64,000 nt of DNA from Campylobacter sputorum subsp. sputorum (GCF_008245005.1 NZ_CP043427.1:620001-684000); one strand, 5' to 3'; numbered from the stretch's first letter, positions 1 to 7,746 are shown. Translations and numbers: made by a program. The notes: generated by a model not told the origin, from the letters alone.

Positions 1-537
1 ACCAGTTACTCTTGACTTATTATTATAAAGCCCTAGTCCTAAAACTATATTTTTGATTTCAATGTCAACTTTATTGTTTTTAGTAAATATTCTATACTCT
101 CTTTCATATTCCCACATTTTATGTTTTGTTGTTAAAATTTGCTCTATATCTTGCAAACTTATAGTTTCAATATCTTCAAAAGCTAAATGTGTGCCGTAAC
201 GAATAGGTTTAATATCTAAACTTTCTTGATTTTTTAATGCAAATTCTATTCTAACTCCTATATTTGAATTTCCATAATGTGCCCACATTAGCATATCATC
301 TTGAAAATTTATCTCATCTTTACTACTAAAAGAACAGATATTTTTACCTGATTTTTGTTTATAAATATTTGTAGCTTGTTTTTTATCAAAATTTTTAACA
401 TAATAAAGCCCCTCATTTATATCGTTAAATCTTGTAAAATTACTAGCATGAAGCTCTTCTTTCCAAATAATTTCTAAAATTCTCTCAAAATATTTTTTAG
501 TTCCAAGTGGTCTGTATTTATAAAACAAATTTGACAT
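1..537 (-). CDS. DUF2971 family protein, 3' end cut by window edge
   Basis: Reading the minus strand from ATG at 537 gives 179 open codons running off the window edge, so the C-terminus is missing. The protein starts MSNLFYKYRPL and has the DUF2971 pattern: an N-terminal LYKY-like segment, LHASNFTRFND near residues 29-39, and MLMWAHYGNSNIGVRIEF near 82-99. No function is established for DUF2971; members often sit in variable or phage-related genome regions. An AAAAGGATAAAT-type ribosome site precedes the start. The small lipoprotein gene lies upstream on the same strand with an 11-nt gap, so the two may be co-transcribed. Family call is from motif memory. Confidence 0.72.
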   Translation of the reverse strand, partial: MSNLFYKYRPLGTKKYFERILEIIWKEELHASNFTRFNDINEGLYYVKNFDKKQATNIYKQKSGKNICSFSSKDEINFQDDMLMWAHYGNSNIGVRIEFALKNQESLDIKPIRYGTHLAFEDIETISLQDIEQILTTKHKMWEYEREYRIFTKNNKVDIEIKNIVLGLGLYNNKSRVTG

Positions 538-548
538 ATTTATCCTTT

Positions 549-1007
549 TTAATAAGCATATCTTGATTTAAAATTATAATATGGATCCAAACTTTGATTT
601 ATACCATCTAGACTTCTATTCATTTGTTGCATTTGATTATACATTTGCATATTGTAAGTAGATTGTTGCATTTGCTCGTTTGTTCGTGCTAAATTATTGT
701 TAAAATTTTGAATAGACATATTTAAATTTTCCCAGCCTTGTTGTGCTTGTTGTTGTTCATATCTATATTGTGCCAATTCTTCTGCAGTTGCAGGATGCTT
801 TACCATACCATTTAAATTTCCGTTTTTATCGACACAATGTATAATATCAGGATTATTTCCATAGTATTTGAATTGTGAGCAGTCATCATCGGCATTAAAC
901 CAATAATATTTTCCGTTATGTCCTGCTTGTTTATAGCCACTATATGCACAACCTGTTAAAATAAGTATATTACAAATTAAAGTTAAGCATAAAATATTCT
1001 TTTTCAT
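549..1007 (-). CDS. small putative lipoprotein of unknown function
   Basis: This encodes 152 residues. The N-terminus has a basic MKK, a hydrophobic stretch and the lipobox ILTGC, predicting lipidation at Cys20 and export to the cell envelope. The mature part begins with an aromatic, Gly-rich segment (about 21-60) and continues into a Gln/Asn/Met-rich region (about 80-145) likely to be helical or disordered. An AAGGAG ribosome site lies just before the ATG. I do not recognise a named family. It precedes the DUF2971 gene on the same strand. Low-complexity composition makes homology calls unreliable. Confidence 0.7.
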   Translation of the reverse strand: MKKNILCLTLICNILILTGCAYSGYKQAGHNGKYYWFNADDDCSQFKYYGNNPDIIHCVDKNGNLNGMVKHPATAEELAQYRYEQQQAQQGWENLNMSIQNFNNNLARTNEQMQQSTYNMQMYNQMQQMNRSLDGINQSLDPYYNFKSRYAY

Positions 1008-1141
1008 TATTTTCTCCTTTTTAAAAATTATTTCTTATATTATATGAAATAAAGTCTAAATATTTTATAAATTTACGACTTAATATCGTTGTTAATTGTT
1101 TATTGCTTAAAAGATAAATTTGCTTGAAAAAAGGTAAATTT

Positions 1142-1336
1142 ATGAAATATACACAAAGAGACAAAGCAAGAATTTTAAGAATAACCACAAGAACACTTCA
1201 AAGGTGGCGAACCACTAAGCCAGAACTATACGCTATAATTGAGGCTAGTTTTATGTTAAGAGAGGCTATTAAAAAAGATGAAGATGCTATGAGTGAAGTA
1301 AAAAATATCATCAAAGATGCTTTGCCGCAACAATAG
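1142..1336 (+). CDS. small putative HTH DNA-binding protein
   Basis: This encodes 64 residues from ATG 1142, which has AAAGG about eight bases upstream. A longer reading from TTG 1124 lacks a usable ribosome site and was rejected. The N-terminal half (YTQRDKARILRITTRTLQRW, residues 3-22) reads like a helix-turn-helix: basic, with short helices around a turn and the TLQRW recognition-helix look of small MerR/phage-type regulators. The C-terminal half is a charged helix. No partner gene is obvious, since flanking genes are on the other strand or in separate units. Function is inferred from pattern only; it could also be a small protein of another kind. Confidence 0.5.
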   Translation: MKYTQRDKARILRITTRTLQRWRTTKPELYAIIEASFMLREAIKKDEDAMSEVKNIIKDALPQQ

Positions 1337-1378
1337 CTTTGCATTAGTATATTTATTTAATTTAATATCTCTATTTTA

Positions 1379-1786
1379 TTAAATTTGCCAAATGAGTTTT
1401 TTGCCAAATCCAAGTGTGTTGTCTGTAAATTTGATCCAAGTTAAGTTTATTTCATACATATCGCTTGGGTAGGCTATGGCATAAGGAAATTTTTTGTAGT
1501 AAATTTGTTTATTTTCATCAGATGTTTTTTTTATGATACCTAAAGCTTGAATTCCTTTTATTTTTCCAATTATTTTTGTATCTAGAGCTATACATATTGA
1601 TACATTTTGATTTAAATTTATCGCTTTTATGTGTGCTGTTTGTTCGCTACTGGCGATTATTATCCTATAATTTTTTTCATCATAGGCATAAAATGCACTG
1701 CATGCATAGGGCTTATTTTCAATTATCACGCCAAGCGTGAGTAGTTGCATTTTATGTAAAAATTTTACTATTTTTTCATCCATCAT
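1379..1786 (-). CDS. YhbP/UPF0306-like flavin-binding split-barrel protein
   Basis: This encodes 135 residues. The C-terminal motif IKFTDNTLGFGKKLIW is nearly identical to the end of E. coli YhbP (UPF0306), which belongs to the pyridoxamine 5'-phosphate oxidase-like split-barrel fold. The N-terminal part (about 10-60) has the expected strand pattern with CSAFYAYDE. Biochemical role is not established; members of this fold often bind FMN or a related cofactor. It is alone on the minus strand between plus-strand genes. Two adjacent ATG codons (1786 and 1783) are possible starts, and the ribosome site is weak. Confidence 0.75.
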   Translation of the reverse strand: MMDEKIVKFLHKMQLLTLGVIIENKPYACSAFYAYDEKNYRIIIASSEQTAHIKAINLNQNVSICIALDTKIIGKIKGIQALGIIKKTSDENKQIYYKKFPYAIAYPSDMYEINLTWIKFTDNTLGFGKKLIWQI

Positions 1787-1820
1787 TTTATCTTTATATT
1801 TTTTGTAAATTTATCAAATT

Positions 1821-1838
1821 TTGGTACTAAATTTGCTT
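1821..1838 (+). promoter_or_regulatory. sigma-54 (RpoN) promoter
   Basis: The bases TTGGTAC then TAAAT then TTGCTT match the RpoN consensus. The GG at 1823-1824 and the GC at 1835-1836 are exactly 12 bases apart. The predicted start of transcription is near 1848, followed by AAGGAG at 1871-1876 and the ATG at 1883. In Campylobacter, RpoN drives middle flagellar genes. The flgL gene at the right end of this window has the same promoter architecture. Confidence 0.75.
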
Positions 1839-1882
1839 AATAAAAACTAGCTTTTGACGATTTACATAGCAAGGAGTTCTAA

Positions 1883-2398
1883 ATGCAAACCAATAAAATG
1901 TCAAATCTATCAATGAATAATTTTGATTTTAATTTCAAAACAAGTTCAGGAGATAATATATCTTTATCTATGTATGATAATAAGTCTATGAATCTCAAAA
2001 GCTCTAAGGACGGCAATTCTCGACTCACTGAGTTTACATTAACTCATGAATACGGATATAATTTTAAATATGAGGGTAATGGTATAGATCAAAATGATAT
2101 AAAAGAGATTAATGAGGCTTTAAGCAAGATTAAGCCTATGATGGAAAAGTTTTTGCAAAATGTTAAAGATGGCGAAAAATTTGGTAATTCGAATTATACA
2201 AATTTAGCAAATGAGATTAAAAATATGCTGCCTGAAATAAAAAATGAAAATCATAAAAATATGGTTAGTGATAATGTTTTAAAGCTATTTGACAAGCTGC
2301 TAAAACAAAATAAAGCTGATGAAAATATGCTAAAAAATGCAAATAAACTTTTTGAAAATTTATTACAAAGATTTGATAGTTTTAGTTTATATGTTTAA
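1883..2398 (+). CDS. unknown protein with sigma-54 promoter, probably flagellar regulon
   Basis: This encodes 171 hydrophilic residues with no signal peptide or membrane segment. Residues 15-70 are Ser/Asn/Tyr-rich with likely beta strands (FNFKTSSGDNISLSMYDN, then LTHEYGYNFKYEGNG). Residues 75-165 are mostly amphipathic helix. The start is fixed by AAGGAG seven bases upstream. The promoter is a clear RpoN site, which in Campylobacter usually marks flagellar or flagella-co-expressed genes. It resembles in style the small sigma-54-dependent unknowns of C. jejuni, but I cannot assign an ortholog with certainty. The following dut gene lies about 60 bases downstream and appears separately transcribed or read through. 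Confidence 0.75.
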   Translation: MQTNKMSNLSMNNFDFNFKTSSGDNISLSMYDNKSMNLKSSKDGNSRLTEFTLTHEYGYNFKYEGNGIDQNDIKEINEALSKIKPMMEKFLQNVKDGEKFGNSNYTNLANEIKNMLPEIKNENHKNMVSDNVLKLFDKLLKQNKADENMLKNANKLFENLLQRFDSFSLYV

Positions 2399-2460
2399 AT
2401 TTATATAAATATTCATATTTAATTGTTATAATTTTATAAAAAAATGGAGATTTGTATAAT

Positions 2461-3153
2461 ATGGATTACATTAAAATGCTAAAAACTATGCTTGATATGC
2501 AGCAGCGTTTAAACGACCAAACTTGTGGCGAAGGCTGGGAGAGTGGATATACTAAAGATGGAAAACTTATAAGTTGGAAAAGATGCATTTATATGGAGTG
2601 TGCAGAGCTGATAAATAGTTTTTCTTGGAAACATTGGAAAAATATTTCTCAAAGTGCTGATATGCAAAACGCTAGAATAGAAGTTGTTGATATTTGGCAT
2701 TTTATAATGAGTTTGATGCTTGAATATTATACATCCAATAGTATTGGAGATAAAGATATTTTAAGTGAGCATATATCAAGCGTTAGCGGATTTAGTAAAT
2801 TTTGCAATGGATCTTATATAGGCGGTTCACATTCTGATTATGAAATAGTAAATGATATAGAGTCTTTGATTCATAAATGTAGCGGATTTAGCTATAAACT
2901 AGAAGATATTTTAACAAATTATTTTAGAATAGCACTTAGTTGCGGTGTAAATTTAAATGTTTTATTTAAGCTTTATATAGGCAAAAATGTTTTAAATCGT
3001 TTCAGACAAGAACATGGTTATAAAGATGGAAAATATAAAAAATATTGGAATGGCAAAGAAGATAACGAGATAATGAATGCTATATTAGATAGTGGGATTA
3101 TCGAAGAGGATGAAATTTACAACGTCCTTGAAAAAGAGTATCAAAAATCATAA
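2461..3153 (+). CDS. dut: dimeric dUTPase
   Basis: This encodes 230 residues of the all-alpha, dimeric dUTP diphosphatase family typical of Campylobacter, which converts dUTP to dUMP and diphosphate and keeps uracil out of DNA. Family motifs are visible: WESGYTKDGKLISWKRCIYME near residues 22-42, with metal-ligand acidic residues in YMECAEL, then SFSWKHWK and VEVVDIWHF-like VVDIWHF (about 78-84). Start ATG 2461 is preferred over TTG 2452 because GGAGA lies at the right distance and the N-terminus then aligns with the C. jejuni protein as I remember it. The stop overlaps the next gene's ATG by one base, indicating translational coupling. Confidence 0.92.
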   Translation: MDYIKMLKTMLDMQQRLNDQTCGEGWESGYTKDGKLISWKRCIYMECAELINSFSWKHWKNISQSADMQNARIEVVDIWHFIMSLMLEYYTSNSIGDKDILSEHISSVSGFSKFCNGSYIGGSHSDYEIVNDIESLIHKCSGFSYKLEDILTNYFRIALSCGVNLNVLFKLYIGKNVLNRFRQEHGYKDGKYKKYWNGKEDNEIMNAILDSGIIEEDEIYNVLEKEYQKS

Positions 3154-3875
3154 TGATTAAAATTTTTCAAATAAGCATAAGAGAGTTTTTAACTAAGAAA
3201 TTTATTTTACTTTCTATATTGCCACTTATTGTTTCAGTTTTAATACTCGGTGGATTTTTGGTTTTTGGTGGCATAGAATTTTTTAGTATGCTAAGCGATG
3301 GTGCTGAAAGCGGTGATTTTTCTTTCATTGACGAGGCACAATATCCACTTTTAACTTCCATTTTAGCTTTTGCTTTGACAAAATGGGTTATTATATTTAT
3401 ATTTTATATGTTTGGTGCTTTTTTTGTAGTTATTATTTCTATAGTTATAGCACTTATTGTCGCTGGATTTCTTACTCCTATCGTTACAAATCATTTGAAT
3501 CAAAAATACTATCATTATCATAGATTTGAAGAAATTAGTTTTTTAAAATCTTTAAAATTAATGATGATTGTTTTGCTTAAAGTTTGTCTTTTTTTACTTA
3601 TAAGTATTCCATTTTTATTTATTCCTTTAATAAATCTTATTGTTGTAAATATTCCATTTTTTTATCTATATTATAAATTTATGTTACTAGATGTAGGCTC
3701 AAATGCATTAAATAAAAATGATTTTGAGATTTTGTGGTTAAGAGATGGTGGAAATGACTTTAAATTATCTTGTTTGGTATTTTATATAGTTAGTTTAGTG
3801 CCGTTTTTAGGGCTTTTTTTACAACTATTTTTTGTTATTTTTCTTTCAAATTTGATATATAAAAAACACAATTAA
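3153..3875 (+). CDS. EI24-type integral membrane protein
   Basis: This encodes 240 very hydrophobic residues with about five membrane segments (near 17-40, 65-110, 130-170 and 205-232). The overall layout matches the EI24/CysZ-like membrane family. In C. jejuni a membrane protein also follows dut, so the pairing is conserved. The ATG overlaps the dut stop (TAATG). Substrate or function is unknown; CysZ relatives are linked to sulfate import, but that role is not supported here by context. Confidence 0.7.
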   Translation: MIKIFQISIREFLTKKFILLSILPLIVSVLILGGFLVFGGIEFFSMLSDGAESGDFSFIDEAQYPLLTSILAFALTKWVIIFIFYMFGAFFVVIISIVIALIVAGFLTPIVTNHLNQKYYHYHRFEEISFLKSLKLMMIVLLKVCLFLLISIPFLFIPLINLIVVNIPFFYLYYKFMLLDVGSNALNKNDFEILWLRDGGNDFKLSCLVFYIVSLVPFLGLFLQLFFVIFLSNLIYKKHN

Positions 3876-3964
3876 ATATATTTTATTATAAAAATTGATT
3901 TAAATCATGTAAAAATTTGATTTTAAATATTAAAATTACGCAAAATTTATATAAAGGAATTTAA

Positions 3965-4162
3965 ATGGTACAAAATGGCGTAGTTATATGCAATGTTTGC
4001 GGTATTAGAAGCGATAAAGAAAGTGATATAGTTTATATTTTGGCTACTAAAAATGGCGAAAAAGTAGATATTTGCACATCTTGTATGCCTAGTGTCATAC
4101 ATGGCTCAGGTCTTGTTGTAAAGAGTAATGATGAAATAAAACAAGAGTTTTTGTCTAATTAA
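3965..4162 (+). CDS. small two-CxxC putative metal-binding protein
   Basis: This encodes 65 residues with two Cys pairs, C9-x2-C12 and C37-x2-C40, spaced like a zinc ribbon or a rubredoxin-like iron site. AAAGGA lies before the ATG. It sits directly upstream of desulforubrerythrin, with an independent promoter between them, so a link with redox or metal handling is possible but only inferred. The protein is too short for a catalytic domain. I do not recognise a named family. Confidence 0.65.
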   Translation: MVQNGVVICNVCGIRSDKESDIVYILATKNGEKVDICTSCMPSVIHGSGLVVKSNDEIKQEFLSN

Positions 4163-4188
4163 ATTAATATGTTTTTAGGTTATTTTAG

Positions 4189-4209
4189 TATAATAAAATA
4201 TATTTTATT
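4189..4209 (+). promoter_or_regulatory. rrc promoter -10 and overlapping 18-bp palindrome
   Basis: TATAAT at 4189-4194 is a consensus -10 box. It runs into AATAAAATA/TATTTTATT at 4192-4209, a perfect 18-bp palindrome of A and T only covering the likely transcription start. AAGGAG for rrc follows at about 4213-4218. Peroxide and iron regulators of Campylobacter bind AT-rich palindromes at such positions, so it is a candidate operator. Chance palindromes are common in AT-rich DNA. Confidence 0.5.
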
Positions 4210-4223
4210 TAAAAGGAGACTTA

Positions 4224-4868
4224 ATGAGACAGTATGAAACTTATAGATGCCCAAAATGTGGAAATGTTATAGAAATACAAGAAGTTGGCGGAGGTTCATT
4301 AACCTGTTGCGGCGTAGAAATGGAACTCGTTACAAAAGATTTAACATCTGTAAATTTAATGAAAGCTTTTGCTGGCGAATCAATGGCTAGAAATAAATAC
4401 GATTTGTATGGCGATATAGCAAAAGAAGCTGGATATCACGCTATAGCAAGACATTTTTATGAAGCAGCAGAAAATGAAAAATGGCACGCTAGAGCTGAAT
4501 ATAAAAAATATAATGAAATTCAAGGTTTGCCACTAGATAAAATGGATAAAAATCTTATATCCGCTGCTGATGGCGAGAGGTATGAGCATACAACTATGTA
4601 TCCGGATTTTGCAAAAATAGCAGAAGATGAAGGCAAAAAAGATATAGCTAGACTTTTTAACGCTATTGCAAAAGTTGAAGTTGAGCATGAAAGAGAGTAT
4701 TTAGAACTTAAAAAAATGCTAGAAGCTGATGGATTTTTCCAAAGTGATGAAGAAGATGTTTGGGTTTGTGAAGTTTGTGGTCATGTACATCGTGGAAAAA
4801 AAGCACCAGGAGCCTGTCCTCTTTGCAAGGCACCAAAAGAATACTTCAAAAGGGAATTTCTTGGATAG
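4224..4868 (+). CDS. rrc: desulforubrerythrin (rubrerythrin-rubredoxin type non-heme iron protein)
   Basis: This encodes 214 residues in three parts. An N-terminal desulforedoxin-like iron site has C9-x2-C12 and the CC pair at about 28-29. A central four-helix rubrerythrin domain (about 45-170) carries the di-iron ligand motifs ESMARNKY, EAAENEKWHARAE and KVEVEHEREY. A C-terminal rubredoxin domain carries CEVCGHVHRG and CPLCKAPKEYF. It matches C. jejuni Rrc along its length as I remember it. The family reduces hydrogen peroxide in the cytoplasm and protects against oxidative stress. It has its own promoter and is followed by a hairpin, so it is probably monocistronic. Confidence 0.95.
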   Translation: MRQYETYRCPKCGNVIEIQEVGGGSLTCCGVEMELVTKDLTSVNLMKAFAGESMARNKYDLYGDIAKEAGYHAIARHFYEAAENEKWHARAEYKKYNEIQGLPLDKMDKNLISAADGERYEHTTMYPDFAKIAEDEGKKDIARLFNAIAKVEVEHEREYLELKKMLEADGFFQSDEEDVWVCEVCGHVHRGKKAPGACPLCKAPKEYFKREFLG

Positions 4869-4870
4869 TT

Positions 4871-4892
4871 TTTTGGTGCAAATGCACCAAAA
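4871..4892 (+). terminator. hairpin downstream of rrc
   Basis: TTTTGGTGCA, two A residues, then TGCACCAAAA form a perfect 10-bp inverted repeat with a minimal loop, starting two bases after the rrc stop. The T-run is on the 5' side of the stem rather than after it, so it is not a textbook intrinsic terminator for the plus strand. Position still suggests a 3'-end structure. Confidence 0.55.
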
Positions 4893-4964
4893 ACTCTAAA
4901 TTTAAATTTATTACTACAAAATACTTTTTAACTAAATTTAATTAAAAAATTTGCTAAATTTCAT

Positions 4965-4970
4965 TATAAT
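4965..4970 (+). promoter_or_regulatory. galU promoter -10 box
   Basis: TATAAT lies 25 bases before the galU ATG, in a T-rich stretch, which is the usual Campylobacter sigma-70 promoter form (good -10, poor -35). AAGGAG at 4984-4989 follows. Confidence 0.5.
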
Positions 4971-4994
4971 TTCTTATTATACTAAGGAGTTAAA

Positions 4995-5825
4995 ATGATT
5001 CAAACTTGTCTTTTTCCAGCAGCTGGCTATGGAACTAGATTTTTACCAGCTACAAAATCACTTCCAAAAGAGATGTTGCCTATTTTGACAAAACCACTTA
5101 TACATTATGGTGTTGATGAAGCACTTGAAGCAAATATGAATAATATGGCATTTGTAACAGGAAGAGGGAAAAGAGCTTTAGAGGATTATTTCGATATTAG
5201 TTATGAGCTTGAGCATCAAATAGCTGGGACAAGCAAAGAGCATCTTTTAACAGAGATTCGAAATTTAATGAGTGCTTGTTCTTTTACTTTTACTAGACAA
5301 GAAAATATGAAAGGTCTTGGAGATGCGATATATACAGGAAAAACACTCGTCAAAAGTGAGCCATTTGGTGTTATTTTAGCAGATGATTTATGTATAAATG
5401 AAAATGGCGATGGCGTGTTATCTCAAATGGTTAAGATTTACGAAAAATACCGCTGTTCTATAGTTGCAGTTATGGAAGTTGAGAAAGATGAAGTTGATAA
5501 ATATGGTATTATAGATGGTAAATTTATAGAAGATGACTTGATAATGGTTTCAAATATGGTTGAAAAGCCAACATCACAAGAAGCACCAAGCAATCTAGCG
5601 ATAATTGGAAGATATATTTTAACACCAGATATTTTTGATATGATAGAGCAAACAAAACCTGGGAAAAATGGAGAGATTCAAATAACTGATGCACTTTTGA
5701 AACAGGCAAACAATGGAATGGTTTTGGCGTATAAATTTAAAGGCAAGAGATTTGACTGCGGTTCTTTAAAAGGTTATGTAGAAGCTACAAACTATTTTTA
5801 TGAGAACATATATGGTAAACAATAA
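4995..5825 (+). CDS. galU: UTP-glucose-1-phosphate uridylyltransferase
   Basis: This encodes 276 residues of the nucleotidyltransferase family. GYGTRFLPATK near residues 12-22 is the nucleotide-binding loop, followed by SLPKEMLPI. VEKP at about 190 and the FDCGSLKGYVEA segment near 253-264 are further GalU signatures. It makes UDP-glucose from UTP and glucose 1-phosphate in the cytoplasm for surface polysaccharide synthesis. It overlaps pgi by 14 bases (5812-5825), so the two are co-translated; galU-pgi adjacency is also found in C. jejuni. Confidence 0.95.
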   Translation: MIQTCLFPAAGYGTRFLPATKSLPKEMLPILTKPLIHYGVDEALEANMNNMAFVTGRGKRALEDYFDISYELEHQIAGTSKEHLLTEIRNLMSACSFTFTRQENMKGLGDAIYTGKTLVKSEPFGVILADDLCINENGDGVLSQMVKIYEKYRCSIVAVMEVEKDEVDKYGIIDGKFIEDDLIMVSNMVEKPTSQEAPSNLAIIGRYILTPDIFDMIEQTKPGKNGEIQITDALLKQANNGMVLAYKFKGKRFDCGSLKGYVEATNYFYENIYGKQ

Positions 5826-7032
5826 AATTTATTTTAAATTTTCCCCCCTAGAAGATATTAATGAATTTTCAAAAAGAATGAATGATGAGTTTAATGCCGG
5901 AGAGATAGGGTATTATCATCTGCCAGAGCTTGGCTATGAAGCTATAAATGTGTTAAAAAAATTTGATGATAAATTTAGTAAATTTAATACAATAGTTCTT
6001 ATGGGGATAGGTGGATCTTCGCTTGGCGTGCAAACCGTTTATGAGATGCTAAATTTAAAAAGCTCAAAGAAAATTATTTTTTTAGACAATTTAGATCCAT
6101 TTGAATTCTATAAAAAAACCAAAGATATAGTCTTTAATGAAACATTATTTTTAATTTCTAGTAAGTCTGGCACTACAATAGAGCCAATTTCTATTTTTAA
6201 ATGTGTGGTTGAAAAATTTAATGTCAAAGACTTTAGTTGCAATTTTGCAGCTATAACTGATTTGGGATCGCCTTTAGAAAATTTCGCAAAAAAACATGAT
6301 ATTTCTGTTTTTTATATACCAAAAAATGTTGGCGGAAGATTTAGTGTGCTTAGTATGATAGGTCTTGTTCCATTGTATTTTTGCGGTTTTGATGTTATTT
6401 CCTTGCTTGATGGTGCTAAGGCTTGTAAAAAAAATTTTTTAGAAGATCAAAATGACACAATACTTCAAAAAGCATATCACTATGCTACGCATAAAAACGC
6501 AACTATAAATGTTTTGTTTAGTTATTGTGATAGATTTGATAAATTTAATGATTGGTATGTGCAGCTTTGGGCGGAATCACTTGGTAAGAAAAAGGGATAT
6601 CAGCGCATAGGACTTACTCCGGTTGGTTTGGTTGGCTCTAGGGATCAGCACTCTTTTTTACAACTCATTATGGATGGCGTAAAAGATAAAACAGTAACTT
6701 TTATAAAAGTTTTAAATCATGATCAAAATATTAACATTGCAAATATTAAATTTGATTTTTTACAAGATTGTGATTTTGTAAATTCATACTCTTTGCAAGA
6801 TGTATTAAATACGCAATGCGAAGCTAGTTTAAAAGCTATAATCGCTGAAGGAATAAGTATTGATTTGATTGAAGTTGATAAAATAGATGAATGGCATATA
6901 GGGTATTTGCTTTATTATTTTGAACTTTTAACTTCTGCGACTGGAATTATGCTTGGAATTAATACTTATGATCAGCCAGGCGTTGAAGTTGGTAAAAGAA
7001 TACTTAAAAAAATGCTTTTACCGCTTAGTTAA
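5812..7032 (+). CDS. pgi: glucose-6-phosphate isomerase
   Basis: This encodes 406 residues, the short Campylobacter form. Motifs seen are MGIGGSSLGVQ (about 67-77), the sugar-phosphate-binding SSKSGTTIEPIS, GGRFSVLS, the catalytic-region RDQHSFLQLIMDG, and the C-terminal YDQPGVEVGK. It interconverts glucose 6-phosphate and fructose 6-phosphate; in Campylobacter this serves gluconeogenesis and sugar supply rather than glucose breakdown. ATG 5812 is preferred to ATG 5800 because the resulting MVNNKIYFKF aligns with the C. jejuni start. A run of six C residues occurs at 5843-5848, unusual for this AT-rich DNA. Confidence 0.95.
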   Translation: MVNNKIYFKFSPLEDINEFSKRMNDEFNAGEIGYYHLPELGYEAINVLKKFDDKFSKFNTIVLMGIGGSSLGVQTVYEMLNLKSSKKIIFLDNLDPFEFYKKTKDIVFNETLFLISSKSGTTIEPISIFKCVVEKFNVKDFSCNFAAITDLGSPLENFAKKHDISVFYIPKNVGGRFSVLSMIGLVPLYFCGFDVISLLDGAKACKKNFLEDQNDTILQKAYHYATHKNATINVLFSYCDRFDKFNDWYVQLWAESLGKKKGYQRIGLTPVGLVGSRDQHSFLQLIMDGVKDKTVTFIKVLNHDQNINIANIKFDFLQDCDFVNSYSLQDVLNTQCEASLKAIIAEGISIDLIEVDKIDEWHIGYLLYYFELLTSATGIMLGINTYDQPGVEVGKRILKKMLLPLS

Positions 7033-7055
7033 ATAAATTTACAAATAGCCGATTT
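7030..7055 (+). promoter_or_regulatory. possible sigma-28 (FliA) promoter
   Basis: TAAA at 7030-7033 and GCCGATTT at 7048-7055 resemble the FliA consensus (TAAA then GCCGATAA), with a gap one base short of ideal. It lies about 30 bases before the ATG at 7084. The match is partial, so this is a candidate only. Confidence 0.35.
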
Positions 7056-7083
7056 ATATGAAAATACATTAAGGAGAATGGAT

Positions 7084-7746
7084 ATGAAAATAAATGATTT
7101 AAATGCTTCATATATGAGAGATGTTTCTACAAATTTAACAAATAAGCCAGAGAATAAACTTGTCGATAAACAAGAGCAAAATTCACATAAATTAGAAAAA
7201 CAAGAAGAGATGAAAAAACATTTTAGTGAGCTTAGCTCCATCGGTGCAAAAGGCATTTCAAATGCTTATTTTATGCAGTTTCAAGCACAAACTTTTAGTT
7301 TTTCAAATGGTAGTTTTTCTTTTCAAAGTTTTTCATTTGGCATAAGCAGTGATAATAGTGGCGATTTTTTAAGCTTTTTGCAAAATCCAACAAATAAAGT
7401 AAAAGGACTTTTATCTGGTATAGATTTGTCTCAAATTGGATATAATGGCAAACCAATCCATACTTTAAGCCAAGATGAGGCAAAAGCACTTGTTAGCGAA
7501 GATGGTTTTTTTGGAATAACTAAAACATCTGAGAGAATAGCTGATTTTGTTATAAATGGTGCAGGAAATGATTTGGAAAAATTAAAAGCAGGTAAAGATG
7601 GTATGTTAAGAGGTTTCGAGCAAGCAGAACAAATGTGGGGTGGAAAACTTCCAGATATATCACAAGAAACAATGCAAAAAGCTCTTGCAAAAATAGATGA
7701 AAAAATATCTGCTCTAGGAGGCAATTCTCTTGATATTCAAGCTTAG
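7084..7746 (+). CDS. conserved Campylobacterota protein of unknown function
   Basis: This encodes 220 residues from ATG 7084; AAGGAG at 7071-7076 is correctly spaced for this codon but too close to ATG 7078. The N-terminal third is polar with coiled-coil potential (DKQEQNSHKLEKQEEMKKHF). A Ser/Phe-rich segment follows (about 70-100). The C-terminal third has a recurring Campylobacterota pattern: GYNGKPIHTLSQDEAKALV, then DGFFGITKTSERIADFVING, then FEQAEQMWGGKLP. Such proteins are often labelled hydrogenase-4 component G, but no hydrogenase gene is near, and I would not trust that label. A possible FliA promoter hints at flagellar co-regulation. Confidence 0.7.
   Translation: MKINDLNASYMRDVSTNLTNKPENKLVDKQEQNSHKLEKQEEMKKHFSELSSIGAKGISNAYFMQFQAQTFSFSNGSFSFQSFSFGISSDNSGDFLSFLQNPTNKVKGLLSGIDLSQIGYNGKPIHTLSQDEAKALVSEDGFFGITKTSERIADFVINGAGNDLEKLKAGKDGMLRGFEQAEQMWGGKLPDISQETMQKALAKIDEKISALGGNSLDIQA

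Noticed and set aside
1124-1141. TTG 1124 as start of the small HTH-like protein
   Set aside because: The AAAGG ribosome site lies downstream of that codon and fits ATG 1142.
5843-5848. Run of six C residues near the start of pgi as a phase-variation tract
   Set aside because: Six bases is short for Campylobacter slippage tracts, the frame is intact, and pgi is a central metabolic gene not expected to switch.
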